Assembly: GCF_013030945.1 (NCBI RefSeq)
Contig: NZ_JABBXF010000008.1
Coordinates: forward strand, 186,001 to 250,000
Length of the DNA: 64,000 nucleotides
DNA from: Streptomyces morookaense
Lineage (GTDB): Bacteria; Actinomycetota; Actinomycetes; Streptomycetales; Streptomycetaceae
Reading direction: 5' to 3'
Under the pieces are notes generated by a model. The model saw only the letters and a list, made by a program, of their open reading frames with translations. It was not told the DNA's origin and did no database searches. The position numbers and the translations under genes are program-made. Of this stretch, positions 46,791 to 55,434 are shown in pieces; positions within the stretch are counted from its first letter, which is position 1, and each line of letters opens with the position of its first letter.

Positions 46791-48008
46791 ATGTCCTCCG
46801 AAACCCTCTTCCGCCGGATCACCGACTACGCCCACCGCGCCGACCCGTACCCGCTCTACGCCGAACTCCGCGAACACGGCGTGGCCCGGCAGGAGGACGG
46901 CAAGTACCTGGTGGGCACCTACAACGAGATCACCGCACTGCTCCACGACCCGCGTATCAGCTCCGACGTGCGCAACCGCACCGAGCCCGACCCCGACCTC
47001 CAGCCGGTGGAAGGGCTGCCGCCCGCCTTCATCGGGCGCGACGACCCCGAACACGACCGACTCCGCCGCCTGGCCATGCGGCCCTTCGGCCCGCCCCACT
47101 CCCCCGGCCGCATCGACACCCTGCTCGACGACATCGCCCGCATCGCCGGACAGCTGGCGGACGGCCTCCGCGACAAGGAACGCATCGACCTCGTCGAGGA
47201 CTTCGCCTTCCCGCTCCCCGTCACCGTCATCTGCGACCTGCTCGGCGTGCCGGCCGAGGACATCCCCCAGGTCCACACCTGGGCCGACACGGTCGTCAGC
47301 GGGCTCGACTTCGCCCCCGGCGAGGACCCGGGGCCGCGCCGGCGCGCGGCCCACGAGGCCCGGATGGCGATGGGCCTGTATCTCGGCGGACTCGCCGAGA
47401 AGCGGCGCGGCCGTCCCACCGACGACATGCTCTCCGCCCTGGCCAACGACGAGGGCCCCGACGGGCGGCTCACCCAGGAAGAGCTGATGGTCACGGCCGT
47501 CCTGCTCCTGATCGCCGGACACGAGACCACCGTCAACCTCATCACCAACGGCATGCTCACCCTGCTTCGCAACCCGGAAGCGCTCGAACGGCTTCGAAAG
47601 GAGCCGGAGTTGATGCCACGTGCCGTGGAGGAACTGCTGCGCTACGAACCCCCCGTGCAGTTCCTCCCCCAGCGCACCCCGCTCGCCGACGTCGAGGTCG
47701 GCGGCGTCACCATCCCCAAGGGCGTCCCGCTGGTCCTCGTCCTCGCCTCCGGCAACCGCGACCCGCTGCGCTTCGCCGACCCCGACCGCTTCGACCCGGC
47801 CCGCCGGGACAACGTGCACTTCGGCTTCGGCAGCGGCGTCCACAGCTGCTTCGGTGCACCGCTGGCCCGCCTGGAGACACAGATCGCCCTGACGACGCTC
47901 ATCAACTGCCTCGACGGGCCACGGCTGTTGGAGGACCCGCCGGTGTACCGCAACAGTCCCGTGCTGCGCGGGCCGCGCCACCTGCCCATCGGGCAGACGG
48001 GGCGTTGA
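46791..48008 (+). CDS. Cytochrome P450 with dedicated redox partners
   Basis: A 405-residue P450. It shows the I-helix LLIAGHETTVNLI, ExxR in VEELLRYEPPVQ and the heme loop FGFGSGVHSCFGAPLARLE. CAGGAG precedes the ATG. It is preceded by its own ferredoxin and ferredoxin reductase, a rare self-sufficient three-gene arrangement in Streptomyces. From memory, CYP147-type fatty-acid hydroxylases have such neighbours, but I cannot confirm the family here. The substrate is unknown. Confidence 0.92.
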   Translation: MSSETLFRRITDYAHRADPYPLYAELREHGVARQEDGKYLVGTYNEITALLHDPRISSDVRNRTEPDPDLQPVEGLPPAFIGRDDPEHDRLRRLAMRPFGPPHSPGRIDTLLDDIARIAGQLADGLRDKERIDLVEDFAFPLPVTVICDLLGVPAEDIPQVHTWADTVVSGLDFAPGEDPGPRRRAAHEARMAMGLYLGGLAEKRRGRPTDDMLSALANDEGPDGRLTQEELMVTAVLLLIAGHETTVNLITNGMLTLLRNPEALERLRKEPELMPRAVEELLRYEPPVQFLPQRTPLADVEVGGVTIPKGVPLVLVLASGNRDPLRFADPDRFDPARRDNVHFGFGSGVHSCFGAPLARLETQIALTTLINCLDGPRLLEDPPVYRNSPVLRGPRHLPIGQTGR

Positions 48009-48043
48009 GCGGCCGGACCGTCCCGTTCACGATCCACGCGGTC

Positions 48044-48769
48044 TCACTCCCCGTCCGGCTCCGTGCGACGGCACACCAGCACCCCGGGGACCGCCGCCAG
48101 CCGGGCCGTGAGCGGACCGGCGTCGCCGCGGCCCTGCACGACCAGCGAGATCTCCACCACCTGCTCGGAGTCCCGGCCGACAGGGCCGGAGAGGGTGCGC
48201 ACTTCGTGCACGGCGAAGCCGGCCTGCGTGCACCGGTCGAGGAGTTCCCGCAGCAGCCCCCGCCCCTGGAGGTAGGCGATGCGGTAGCCGGCCGTCACAC
48301 CGCCCGGTGACGGGAGGCGGGCCAGCACGGGCCGGAGGACGTAGGAGACGGCGAGGTACGCCACGACGGCCAGCGCGGCCAGCAGGGGCAGACCCGCAGC
48401 GGCGGCCGCCCCCACCGCCGCGGTCAGCCAGATCGTCGCCGCCGTCGTCAGCCCCTGCACCGAGCCGCGGTGGACGAAGATGACGCCCGCGCCGATGAAG
48501 CCCAGCCCGGACACGATCTGGGCCGCGACCCGGGACGGGTCGAGCACGACCGTGCCGAGGTGCAGCACATCGGTGAACCCGTACTTGCTCACCAGCATGA
48601 ACACCGCAGCCGCGCTGCCGACCGTGGTATAGGTCCGCAACCCGGCCGCCTTGTGCCGCAGTTGCCGCTCGATCCCGATGACCCCGGAGAGCAGCAGCGC
48701 CTCCAGGAACTCGACGACCTGCAGCCAGCTTTCGCCGGCCGGCTCCATCACGCTTGCCAAATCCGCCAT
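48044..48769 (-). CDS. MgtC/SapB-family membrane protein
   Basis: A 241-residue protein. The MgtC N-terminal domain has about five transmembrane helices and the conserved GIERQLRHKAAGLRTYTTVGSAAAVFML, DPSRVAAQIVSGLGFIGAGVIF and GLTTAATIWLTAAVG blocks. A C-terminal cytoplasmic ACT-like domain follows. Family members modulate membrane ATP synthase or magnesium homeostasis. It is convergent with the P450 gene. Confidence 0.92.
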   Translation of the reverse strand: MADLASVMEPAGESWLQVVEFLEALLLSGVIGIERQLRHKAAGLRTYTTVGSAAAVFMLVSKYGFTDVLHLGTVVLDPSRVAAQIVSGLGFIGAGVIFVHRGSVQGLTTAATIWLTAAVGAAAAAGLPLLAALAVVAYLAVSYVLRPVLARLPSPGGVTAGYRIAYLQGRGLLRELLDRCTQAGFAVHEVRTLSGPVGRDSEQVVEISLVVQGRGDAGPLTARLAAVPGVLVCRRTEPDGE

Positions 48770-48825
48770 ACCGGCTCAAACGACTGAAACCGCCCGGGCG
48801 CTACGGCCGTCCGGCGAAGCGGGTG

Positions 48826-49275
48826 TCACACGCCGGGTGCGGGGCGCACGGCGATGCCGTTCCGCTCGAACAGCGCCGCCGTCACCCCGTCCCCCGGCAC
48901 CAGCTCGCCGGTGAACGACCCGTCGTACACCGCGCCGCGCCCGCACGAGGGGCTGCGCGGCATCAGCAGCGCCTCGGTGCAGCCCCCGTTCCGCGCCGCC
49001 GCGAGCGCGCGCCGCGCCCCGTCCACGAACTCCGCCGTCACGTCACGCCCGGTGTCCTCGACGACCCGCGCGGTCCCGTCGAGCACGTCGTACCCGTCGC
49101 CGCCCGCCAACTCCGCGGGCCGCCGCGGTGTCGCGAGCCCGCCCGCGACCTCCGGGCAGAAGGGGACGACCCTGCGGCCGGCCAGTGCCGCCTCGATGTC
49201 GGACGACACCTTGTGACGTCCGTCGAACCGGCACGGCACACCACGCAGACACGCGCTGACCAGGATCGCTTCCAT
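48826..49275 (-). CDS. DUF523/TudS-like Fe-S protein
   Basis: A 149-residue protein of the DUF523 family. The signature is ILVSACLRGVPCRFDG (C9, C15), PFCPEVAGGL (C40) and MPRSPSCGRGAVYDGSF (C111). TudS members of this family are Fe-S thiouracil desulfidases; other members are uncharacterised. It stands alone between the MgtC-like and flavin monooxygenase genes. Confidence 0.88.
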   Translation of the reverse strand: MEAILVSACLRGVPCRFDGRHKVSSDIEAALAGRRVVPFCPEVAGGLATPRRPAELAGGDGYDVLDGTARVVEDTGRDVTAEFVDGARRALAAARNGGCTEALLMPRSPSCGRGAVYDGSFTGELVPGDGVTAALFERNGIAVRPAPGV

Positions 49276-49306
49276 GCCGCCAGGCTAACGTCGGCGGCCC
49301 CGGCCG

Positions 49307-50401
49307 TCACCGGCCGGAGGCGGCGACCGCGGCGAAGCCGTGGTCGAGCATCTCCTTCTCGTACGACCGGACGGCATCGAGCAGGGGCGCACCCGACACC
49401 AGATGGGACGCGAGCAACCCCGCGTCGTGGACCGCGGCTCCGGCGCTGATTCCGGCCGGGGGCATCGGATGTGCCGCGTCACCGACCAGGGTCACCGGCA
49501 CCGGCGGCCACGGAGCGGGGCGTTCGGAGCTCTGGATGCCCGCCGGGACGACGTGCCCGAGGTCCCCCAGCCGGATCAGCGCGCTCAGCGAGGGGTCCCA
49601 GTCCGCAACGGCCGTTGCCGCGAGCTCGCGCAGGTCCGCGGCACCGAGCTCGAAGAAGCCGGGGCCGCAGACACGGGACGGGACCGTCAGACCCCACATG
49701 ACGTAGTCGTCGGCCGCCGGCAGTCCGAACTCGGCAGGGCTGCGGCGGAACCGCTGTGCCGCCAGCGCGAGATGGCGCCCGCCCCGGCCGTTGACGCCCA
49801 GGTACCCTTCCATGGCCGGCAACGGCGTCAGCTCCCGTGCCCGGGCGCCGGTCAGCGGTGTACGGCCGTAGATCAGCCGGCTGTCCTGCACGGCCACCCG
49901 GAAGTCCGGCAACAGCTGCCGCCGGACACCGGAGTTGGCCCCGTCGGCGGCGACCAGCAGGTCGCCCTCGGCGGTGGAGCCGTCGGTGAGGAAGACCCGT
50001 ACGGTTCCGTCGTCCAGCAGCTCGTAGCGGGAGAAGCCGGCTCCGAACCGGGTCGAGTCCAGCAGGTCCCGCAGCAGGATCCGGCGCAGCGTGAGCCGGT
50101 CGACGGTGATGCCGACGGCACCCGGCGGCACCTCGATCCCGGTGAAGTCCCGCAGGCCGGGCCCGGCCATGGTGACGCCGCCGGGTATGCAGGACGTGGC
50201 GACGGCCTGCTCGTACACCTCCGGGGGCAGCCACGTGCGCAGCGCCGCGTCCCCGTCGCCGCCGATGTGGATCCGGAATCCCTGCGCACGGGCGTCGATG
50301 GCGGGATCGCGCTCGAAGAGCTGTACCTCATGGCCGTGCCGGCGCAGGCCGTGGGCGAGGCACGGGCCTGCCAGTCCGGCACCGATGATCAGGACTCGCA
50401 T
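49307..50401 (-). CDS. FAD-dependent aromatic monooxygenase (PHBH-like)
   Basis: A 364-residue class A flavoprotein monooxygenase. The FAD fold is MRVLIIGAGLAGPCLAHGLRRHGHEVQLFERD, the DG-type motif LLVAADGANSGVRRQLLP, and the second FAD contact PVTLVGDAAHPMPPAGISAGAAVHDAGLL. ATG 50401 has AAAGGGGG about 7 bases upstream. The substrate is unknown. It lies just downstream of the module B catabolic operon on the same strand, 66 bp from the acyl-CoA dehydrogenase stop, but need not belong to it. Confidence 0.88.
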   Translation of the reverse strand: MRVLIIGAGLAGPCLAHGLRRHGHEVQLFERDPAIDARAQGFRIHIGGDGDAALRTWLPPEVYEQAVATSCIPGGVTMAGPGLRDFTGIEVPPGAVGITVDRLTLRRILLRDLLDSTRFGAGFSRYELLDDGTVRVFLTDGSTAEGDLLVAADGANSGVRRQLLPDFRVAVQDSRLIYGRTPLTGARARELTPLPAMEGYLGVNGRGGRHLALAAQRFRRSPAEFGLPAADDYVMWGLTVPSRVCGPGFFELGAADLRELAATAVADWDPSLSALIRLGDLGHVVPAGIQSSERPAPWPPVPVTLVGDAAHPMPPAGISAGAAVHDAGLLASHLVSGAPLLDAVRSYEKEMLDHGFAAVAASGR

Positions 50402-50467
50402 GATCAACCCCCTTTGGGAAGTCCTCGGTTGAGCCCATCCCAAAGGGTAGGCGACCGGCTCGTTCCG

Positions 50468-51652
50468 TCACGCGAATGCGCTGTGCCCCGTGATGGACTT
50501 CCCGACGATGAGGGTGTTCATCTCCCGGGTGCCCTCGAAGGAGTAGACGGCCTCCGCATCGGCGAAGAACTTGGCGATCTCGTAGTCGAGCACGATGCCG
50601 TTCCCGCCGAAGAGTTCACGGGCCCAGGCGACGCATTCGCGCATCCGGGTCGTGGTGAACGCCTTGGCGAGGGCCGCCTGTTCGGCGCTGTCGCGGCCGG
50701 CCGCGGCGAGCTGGCTGAGGCGGACGACCATGCCGAACATGGCCGTGATGTTGCCGAGCATCTTCACCAGCAGGTCCTGGATCAGCTGGAAGGAGCCGAT
50801 GGGCTTGCCGAACTGCACGCGGGTGGCCGCGTATTCACGGGCGAGTTCGTAGGAGCGCATCGCGACCGCCAGGGCCTGCCAGGCCACGCCGCCCCGCGTG
50901 CGCGCCAGGACGGCGGCGGTGTCGCGGAAGCTGTCGACCCGCTGGAGGCGGTTCGCCTCGGGGACCCGTACCTCGTCGAGGGTGATGTCGGCGTTCTGCA
51001 CGGTCCGCAGCGCGATCTTGCCTTCGATCCTGGTGGCGGTGAAGCCGGGGGTGCCCTTCTCCACCACGAACCCCTTGACATTGCCGTCGGCCGTGTCGCG
51101 GGCCCAGACCACGACGAGGTCGGCGAAGGTGCCGTTGCCGATCCACCGCTTGGCGCCGTTCAGGACCCATGTGCCGCCCTCGCGCCGGGCGGTGGTGCGC
51201 ATGCCGCCCGCGACGTCGGAGCCGCCCTCGGGCTCGGTCAGGGCGAAGGCGCCGATCTTCTTCATCGCGGCCATGTCCGGCAGCCAGCGGTCGCGCTGTT
51301 CCTGGCTGCCGCCGCCGTAAATGCTGCCCATGGCCAGTCCGGTGTGGACGCCGGAGAAGACCGCGAACGACGGGTCGATGCGGTTGAGTTCCAGGTTGAG
51401 GAATCCGGAGAACAGTTCGCTGCGGCTGCGGCCGTCGCCGTACTCGGGGTAGGCGTATCCGGCCAGGCGGAGCTTGGCCATCTTCTCGATGACCTCGAAG
51501 GGGAATTCCGCCCGCTCCCAGGCGGTGTTGGCGAGCGGCTTGATCTCGCTCTCCAAGTAATCGCGGATGGAGGCCAGTTCGGCCCGTTCCGCGTCGCTGA
51601 GCAGGTCGGCGTATCCGAAGAAATCGGGGGTGGGGTTGGCGGGCTTGGGCAT
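50468..51652 (-). CDS. Acyl-CoA dehydrogenase (glutaryl-CoA dehydrogenase-like), module B
   Basis: A 394-residue acyl-CoA dehydrogenase. It has FALTEPEGGSDVAGGMRTTARREG for FAD and substrate binding, ATRVQFGKPIGSFQLIQ, and the C-terminal YSFEGTREMNTLIVGKSITG with the catalytic glutamate as in glutaryl-CoA dehydrogenases. It introduces an alpha-beta double bond into an acyl-CoA. It is the last of five genes in a CoA-transferase / hydratase / decarboxylase-like / dehydrogenase / acyl-CoA dehydrogenase operon. Confidence 0.92.
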   Translation of the reverse strand: MPKPANPTPDFFGYADLLSDAERAELASIRDYLESEIKPLANTAWERAEFPFEVIEKMAKLRLAGYAYPEYGDGRSRSELFSGFLNLELNRIDPSFAVFSGVHTGLAMGSIYGGGSQEQRDRWLPDMAAMKKIGAFALTEPEGGSDVAGGMRTTARREGGTWVLNGAKRWIGNGTFADLVVVWARDTADGNVKGFVVEKGTPGFTATRIEGKIALRTVQNADITLDEVRVPEANRLQRVDSFRDTAAVLARTRGGVAWQALAVAMRSYELAREYAATRVQFGKPIGSFQLIQDLLVKMLGNITAMFGMVVRLSQLAAAGRDSAEQAALAKAFTTTRMRECVAWARELFGGNGIVLDYEIAKFFADAEAVYSFEGTREMNTLIVGKSITGHSAFA

Positions 51653-51673
51653 GAGTCTCTCCTTACGTGGGAT

Positions 51674-52603
51674 TCAGACGTGGTCGGCCTGGCGCAGCGC
51701 CGCGTTCAGTGCCAGCTGTTTGCGGTCGCGGAGCGCGGCGCGCTGCCGGTACGCCTCCGGGCCGCTCCCGTACGCGGCCTCCGTCTGGCCGACCACCGTG
51801 GCGACGGCGTCGCCGTCCAGCTCCGGGTGCCCGAGGCGCTGCCAGCCCTCGGCGAGGCCGGGGCCCAGGTGCTCCATCATGTGCCGGACGCCGCCGGGGC
51901 CGCCGCCGAGGTGGAAGCTCTCGAAGGGGCCGACGACGGCGTAACGGCCGCCCAGAGATGCCTTCATCAGTGTGTCGAGTTCCCCCGCGTCGACCACGCC
52001 GCTGAGGACGAGGTGGATCGCCTCCTGGAGCACCGCGCTCTGCAGCCGGTTGGCCGCGAACCCGGGGAGTTCTTTGTGCAGCCGCACCGGTGTCTTGCCG
52101 AGCGCCGCGTAGAGGGCCATGGCTGCCTCGACAGTCGTCTCCGCCGTGCGCTCGCCCGGCACGATCTCCACGAGCGGCACGATGTGCGGCGGGTTGAAGG
52201 GGTGCGCGACCAGCAGCCGGGCCGCAACGAGGTCCGGCAGCGGCTCCGCGATGAGCGTGGCGACGATGCCGGAGCTGGAGGTGGCCAGCAGCGCGTCGTC
52301 CGGGGCGTGCCGGGCGATGTCCGCGAAGAGCTGCCGCTTGAACTCCAGCTTCTCCGGGCCGTTTTCCTGCACGAGCTGCACCCCCGCGACGGCCTCGGCC
52401 AGGTCGTGGGTGGTGCGGATGCGGCTGCGCAGGTCCGCCGCGTCGTTGCCCGGCAGTCCGGCGGCGAGCATCGGCAGCGCCTCGTCCACGGCCGCGTCCA
52501 GGTCGTCGCGCGGGTCGGTGACGGTCACGTCGTTGCCGTACGCGGCGAACAGTGCGGCCCACGCGAGGCCGATGGTGCCGGCGCCGACGACAGCGATTCT
52601 CAT
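51674..52603 (-). CDS. 3-hydroxyacyl-CoA dehydrogenase family oxidoreductase, module B
   Basis: A 309-residue NAD-dependent enzyme with IAVVGAGTIGLAWAALFAAYG, LLVAHPFNPPHIVPLVEIVPG and ELPGFAANRLQSAVLQE. It shares extended blocks with the module A enzyme (HPFNPPH-VPLVEIVPGERT and FHLGGGPGG), so the two are paralogues. It should oxidise a beta-hydroxyacyl substrate. It lies 16 bp after the decarboxylase-like gene and 21 bp before the acyl-CoA dehydrogenase gene. Confidence 0.9.
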   Translation of the reverse strand: MRIAVVGAGTIGLAWAALFAAYGNDVTVTDPRDDLDAAVDEALPMLAAGLPGNDAADLRSRIRTTHDLAEAVAGVQLVQENGPEKLEFKRQLFADIARHAPDDALLATSSSGIVATLIAEPLPDLVAARLLVAHPFNPPHIVPLVEIVPGERTAETTVEAAMALYAALGKTPVRLHKELPGFAANRLQSAVLQEAIHLVLSGVVDAGELDTLMKASLGGRYAVVGPFESFHLGGGPGGVRHMMEHLGPGLAEGWQRLGHPELDGDAVATVVGQTEAAYGSGPEAYRQRAALRDRKQLALNAALRQADHV

Positions 52604-52619
52604 GACGGTTCCTCCTCTG

Positions 52620-53360
52620 TCAGGTCAGGTAGTCGTGGACGGGCACGGCCCGGTCCAGCGTGAGGTCCGTGACGATGTGGCTCGCCGAGACGACCTCGCG
52701 CACCGGCAGGTCCGCCAGCGGCGCCAGCACGTGCGCGAAGAGCTGCAGCCGCGCGGGCCCGGTGTAGGCCTCCTTGACCACGAGATCCGTGATCCGTGTG
52801 CGGACGAGTTCGCAGACGCGCGGCGAACCGTCGTAGTCCGGAACGGTCTTGAGCATGTAGGCGGGCACGGCGATCTGCTCGCGGGCGAGTTCCGGGTCGA
52901 GCGGGTGGTGCTTGTAGCCCATCGTGGCGGTGGCCACCCGCACGCTCCCGTAGTCCAGCGTCCCCACCAGCGCGGCGTGGTCGGCGTACAGGGCCGGGGT
53001 GCCCATCGCCTTCGGGTAGGCGCTCACCTCGCGGCCCGCCGCGGTGGCCGCGAAGCTGTCCAGGTACATGGCGTGCAGATACTCGCCGTGCTCGTCCCCG
53101 TACCGCACCGGGATCGCCTGCCCGGCCTCGACGTACGGGCCGTAGCTCGTGACGTCGCCCATCTTCATCACCTCGAACCGCACGAGCGGTTCGTCCGGGT
53201 CGATCTGCAACGGCTCGGGCACGACGGCCCGCAGCGCCTCCGGGTCGGTGCGGTAGACGATGCTGAGGTATTCGCGGTCGGTGAAGCGGACCGGGACGGG
53301 CGCGTACGCGGGTGCCGTGGCAGGCGTGTCGAGGGTCCGCAGGATCTGCGCGCGGTTCAT
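52620..53360 (-). CDS. Acetoacetate decarboxylase family enzyme, module B (second lysine replaced)
   Basis: A 246-residue paralogue of the module A enzyme. Arg29 and the EAGQ glutamate (E78) are kept, and the Schiff-base lysine is K117 (SAYPKAMGTP). The neighbouring lysine that lowers its pKa in acetoacetate decarboxylase is replaced by Ala118. It may therefore be a slower decarboxylase or perform another Schiff-base reaction. ATG 53360 has GGAG 6 bases upstream and overlaps the hydratase stop (ATGA). Confidence 0.87.
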   Translation of the reverse strand: MNRAQILRTLDTPATAPAYAPVPVRFTDREYLSIVYRTDPEALRAVVPEPLQIDPDEPLVRFEVMKMGDVTSYGPYVEAGQAIPVRYGDEHGEYLHAMYLDSFAATAAGREVSAYPKAMGTPALYADHAALVGTLDYGSVRVATATMGYKHHPLDPELAREQIAVPAYMLKTVPDYDGSPRVCELVRTRITDLVVKEAYTGPARLQLFAHVLAPLADLPVREVVSASHIVTDLTLDRAVPVHDYLT

Positions 53361-54121
53361 CGCCCGCTCCACTCCGGCGCGCGCTTCTCGGTGAACGCCC
53401 GGACTCCTTCGGCGAAGTCGGCCGAGCGCAGCAGCGCGCCGATCTCGGCGGTCTGCGCGGCGAATGCTTCCGACTCCGGTGCGCCGTCCGCCCGTTGGAC
53501 GGTTCTCTTCACCGCGGCGAGGGCCAGCGGCGCGTTGGCCGCGATCTCCTCGGCGAGCTCCAGGGCGGCCGGCAGTGCCTGACCGTCGGGGGCGACGCGG
53601 TTCACGACGCCGAGTTCGCGGGCGCGTGCGGCGGTGACCGTGCGACCGGTGAGGAGGAGCTCCATCGCCAGGTGGTGGGGGATGCGCCTGGGGAGGCGTA
53701 CGACCCCGCCGCCCCCGGCGATCAGGCCGCGCCGGACCTCGGGGAGGGCGAAGCGGGCGCCCTCGGCGGCGACCACGAGGTCGCAGGCCAGGGCGAGTTC
53801 GAAGCCGCCGCCGAGGGCGTGGCCTTCGACGGCCGCGACGAGCGGCTTGGTGGTACGGGCCTCGGTGAGCCCGGCGAAGCCCTTGCCGGGGACGGTCACC
53901 TGCTCGCCGCGGGCGGCGGCCTTGAGGTCCATGCCCGCGCAGAAGGTGCCGTCCGCGCCGGTGAGGACGCCCACCCGCAGGGCGGGGTCGGTCTCCAGGC
54001 GGTCGACGGCGGCGGCGATGCCCCGGGCGACCTCGGCGTTCACGGCGTTGCGGGCCTGCGGGCGGTCGATCGTGATGACGAGGGTGCCGGCGACGGTTTC
54101 CGTACGGACGGTGCTGTTCAT
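53357..54121 (-). CDS. Enoyl-CoA hydratase/isomerase, module B
   Basis: A 254-residue crotonase-fold protein. The oxyanion-hole segment is GTFCAGMDLKAAARG and the catalytic region AAVEGHALGGGFELALACDLVVAAEGARFALPEVRRGL (glutamate at the start of PEVRRG). It hydrates the double bond made by the acyl-CoA dehydrogenase of the operon. Its ATG overlaps the CoA-transferase stop and its TGA overlaps the decarboxylase start, so translation of all three is coupled. Confidence 0.92.
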   Translation of the reverse strand: MNSTVRTETVAGTLVITIDRPQARNAVNAEVARGIAAAVDRLETDPALRVGVLTGADGTFCAGMDLKAAARGEQVTVPGKGFAGLTEARTTKPLVAAVEGHALGGGFELALACDLVVAAEGARFALPEVRRGLIAGGGGVVRLPRRIPHHLAMELLLTGRTVTAARARELGVVNRVAPDGQALPAALELAEEIAANAPLALAAVKRTVQRADGAPESEAFAAQTAEIGALLRSADFAEGVRAFTEKRAPEWSGR

Positions 54122-55308
54122 CGCCGCACCTCGCCGCGGGCGAGCTCGCCGAGCACCTCGTCGGTGTGCTGGCCGGGCAGCGGCGCGTGGCGGCGCACCG
54201 AGGCCGGGGTGGCGGAGAAGTCCAGCGGGATGCCGACCACGCGGTAGGCGCCCTCGCTGGGGTGTTCGGCGACGTCCAGCAGGTGGCCTCCCTGGACGTA
54301 CGGGTCCTCGGCGGCCTCGTCGAGCCGCAGCACGGGGCCGAAGGGGATGCTGTGCTTCGCGCACACCTCCGCCCACTGGGCCGTGGTCAGCCGGGGCGTC
54401 ACCGTCTCCAGCAGTGCGGCCAGGTCCTCGCCGTCGCGGGCGGAGTCGATGAACTCGCCGTTGACGCGCGGGTCCTCGGCCAGGTCGGGGCGTCCCGCCG
54501 CGGCGAACAGGTCGCGGAAGTTCTGCGGGCTGTACGGGATGACCATCGCCAGGCCGTCCTTGGTCGGCCGGGCCCGGTGCCCCTTGTTCATCGACAGCGG
54601 GAAGCCGGTCGGGCCCATCGGCGGCTCGAAGGTGCGGCCCTGGAGGTGCTCGACCAGGTTGAACGCGAGCAGCGTGTCCACCATGGGCACTTCGATGTGC
54701 TGACCGCGGCCGGTCGCACGCTGGTGGACGAGGGCGGCCAGCGCCGCGTACACGATCGTCAGCGCCGCGACCTTGTCGCCGAAGATGCTCGGCAGCACGA
54801 CGGGCGCCCCCACGTCGCCCGCACGCTGCGCGAGGTCCAGCAGCCCGGAGGCGGCCTGCACCGTCTCGTCGTACGCGGCCAGCCGGGCCCGGTCGGAGTC
54901 CGAACGGAAGCCCTGTGCATGGGCGTAGACGAGGCGGGGGTTGGCGGCGGCGAGGCTGTCGTAGTCCATGCCCAGGCGACGCAGGGCGTCGATGCGCATG
55001 TTGGTGATCAGGATGTCGGCGGTGCCGATCAGTTCGAGGGCCTTGGCGTGTTCGCCCTCGTCCTTGAGGTTGAGCGTCACGCTCCGCTTGTTGCGGTTGA
55101 CGTTGAGGTTCAGGGGCGTCATGCCGGGCGTGCGGTGCAGTGCGCCGACGCGCACGGTGTCGTTCGGCGACTCGATCTTGATGACATCGGCACCGAGGTC
55201 GCCGAGGATCTGTGCGGCGTAGGGGCCCATCACCACCGTGGCCATGTCGATGACGCGCACTCCGGCCAACGGCCCCGATATCACTGCGGATTCCCTTGCG
55301 GATTCCAT
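54118..55308 (-). CDS. CaiB/BaiF (class III) CoA transferase, module B
   Basis: A 396-residue class III CoA-transferase of normal length. It has VRVIDMATVVMGPYAAQILGDLGADVIKIESP, NLNVNRNKRSVTLNLKDEG and DILITNMRIDALRRLGMDY. ATG 55308 has GGGAG 5 bases upstream. It activates a free acid to its CoA ester by exchange and opens the module B operon. The set of CoA transferase, acyl-CoA dehydrogenase and hydratase is reminiscent of carnitine-type or side-chain catabolism, but the substrate is not known. Confidence 0.92.
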   Translation of the reverse strand: MESARESAVISGPLAGVRVIDMATVVMGPYAAQILGDLGADVIKIESPNDTVRVGALHRTPGMTPLNLNVNRNKRSVTLNLKDEGEHAKALELIGTADILITNMRIDALRRLGMDYDSLAAANPRLVYAHAQGFRSDSDRARLAAYDETVQAASGLLDLAQRAGDVGAPVVLPSIFGDKVAALTIVYAALAALVHQRATGRGQHIEVPMVDTLLAFNLVEHLQGRTFEPPMGPTGFPLSMNKGHRARPTKDGLAMVIPYSPQNFRDLFAAAGRPDLAEDPRVNGEFIDSARDGEDLAALLETVTPRLTTAQWAEVCAKHSIPFGPVLRLDEAAEDPYVQGGHLLDVAEHPSEGAYRVVGIPLDFSATPASVRRHAPLPGQHTDEVLGELARGEVRR

Positions 55309-55434
55309 CACCACTCCCTCTTCCGGGGAATTCCCGGGGTTTCCCGGGCTGTATGGAAAACGCTAGTCCGGCGCGGTGGAGGAACCCAAGCGATCAGTGA
55401 CACCGATGCACGAACAATGGCGTGACCGCAGCGG

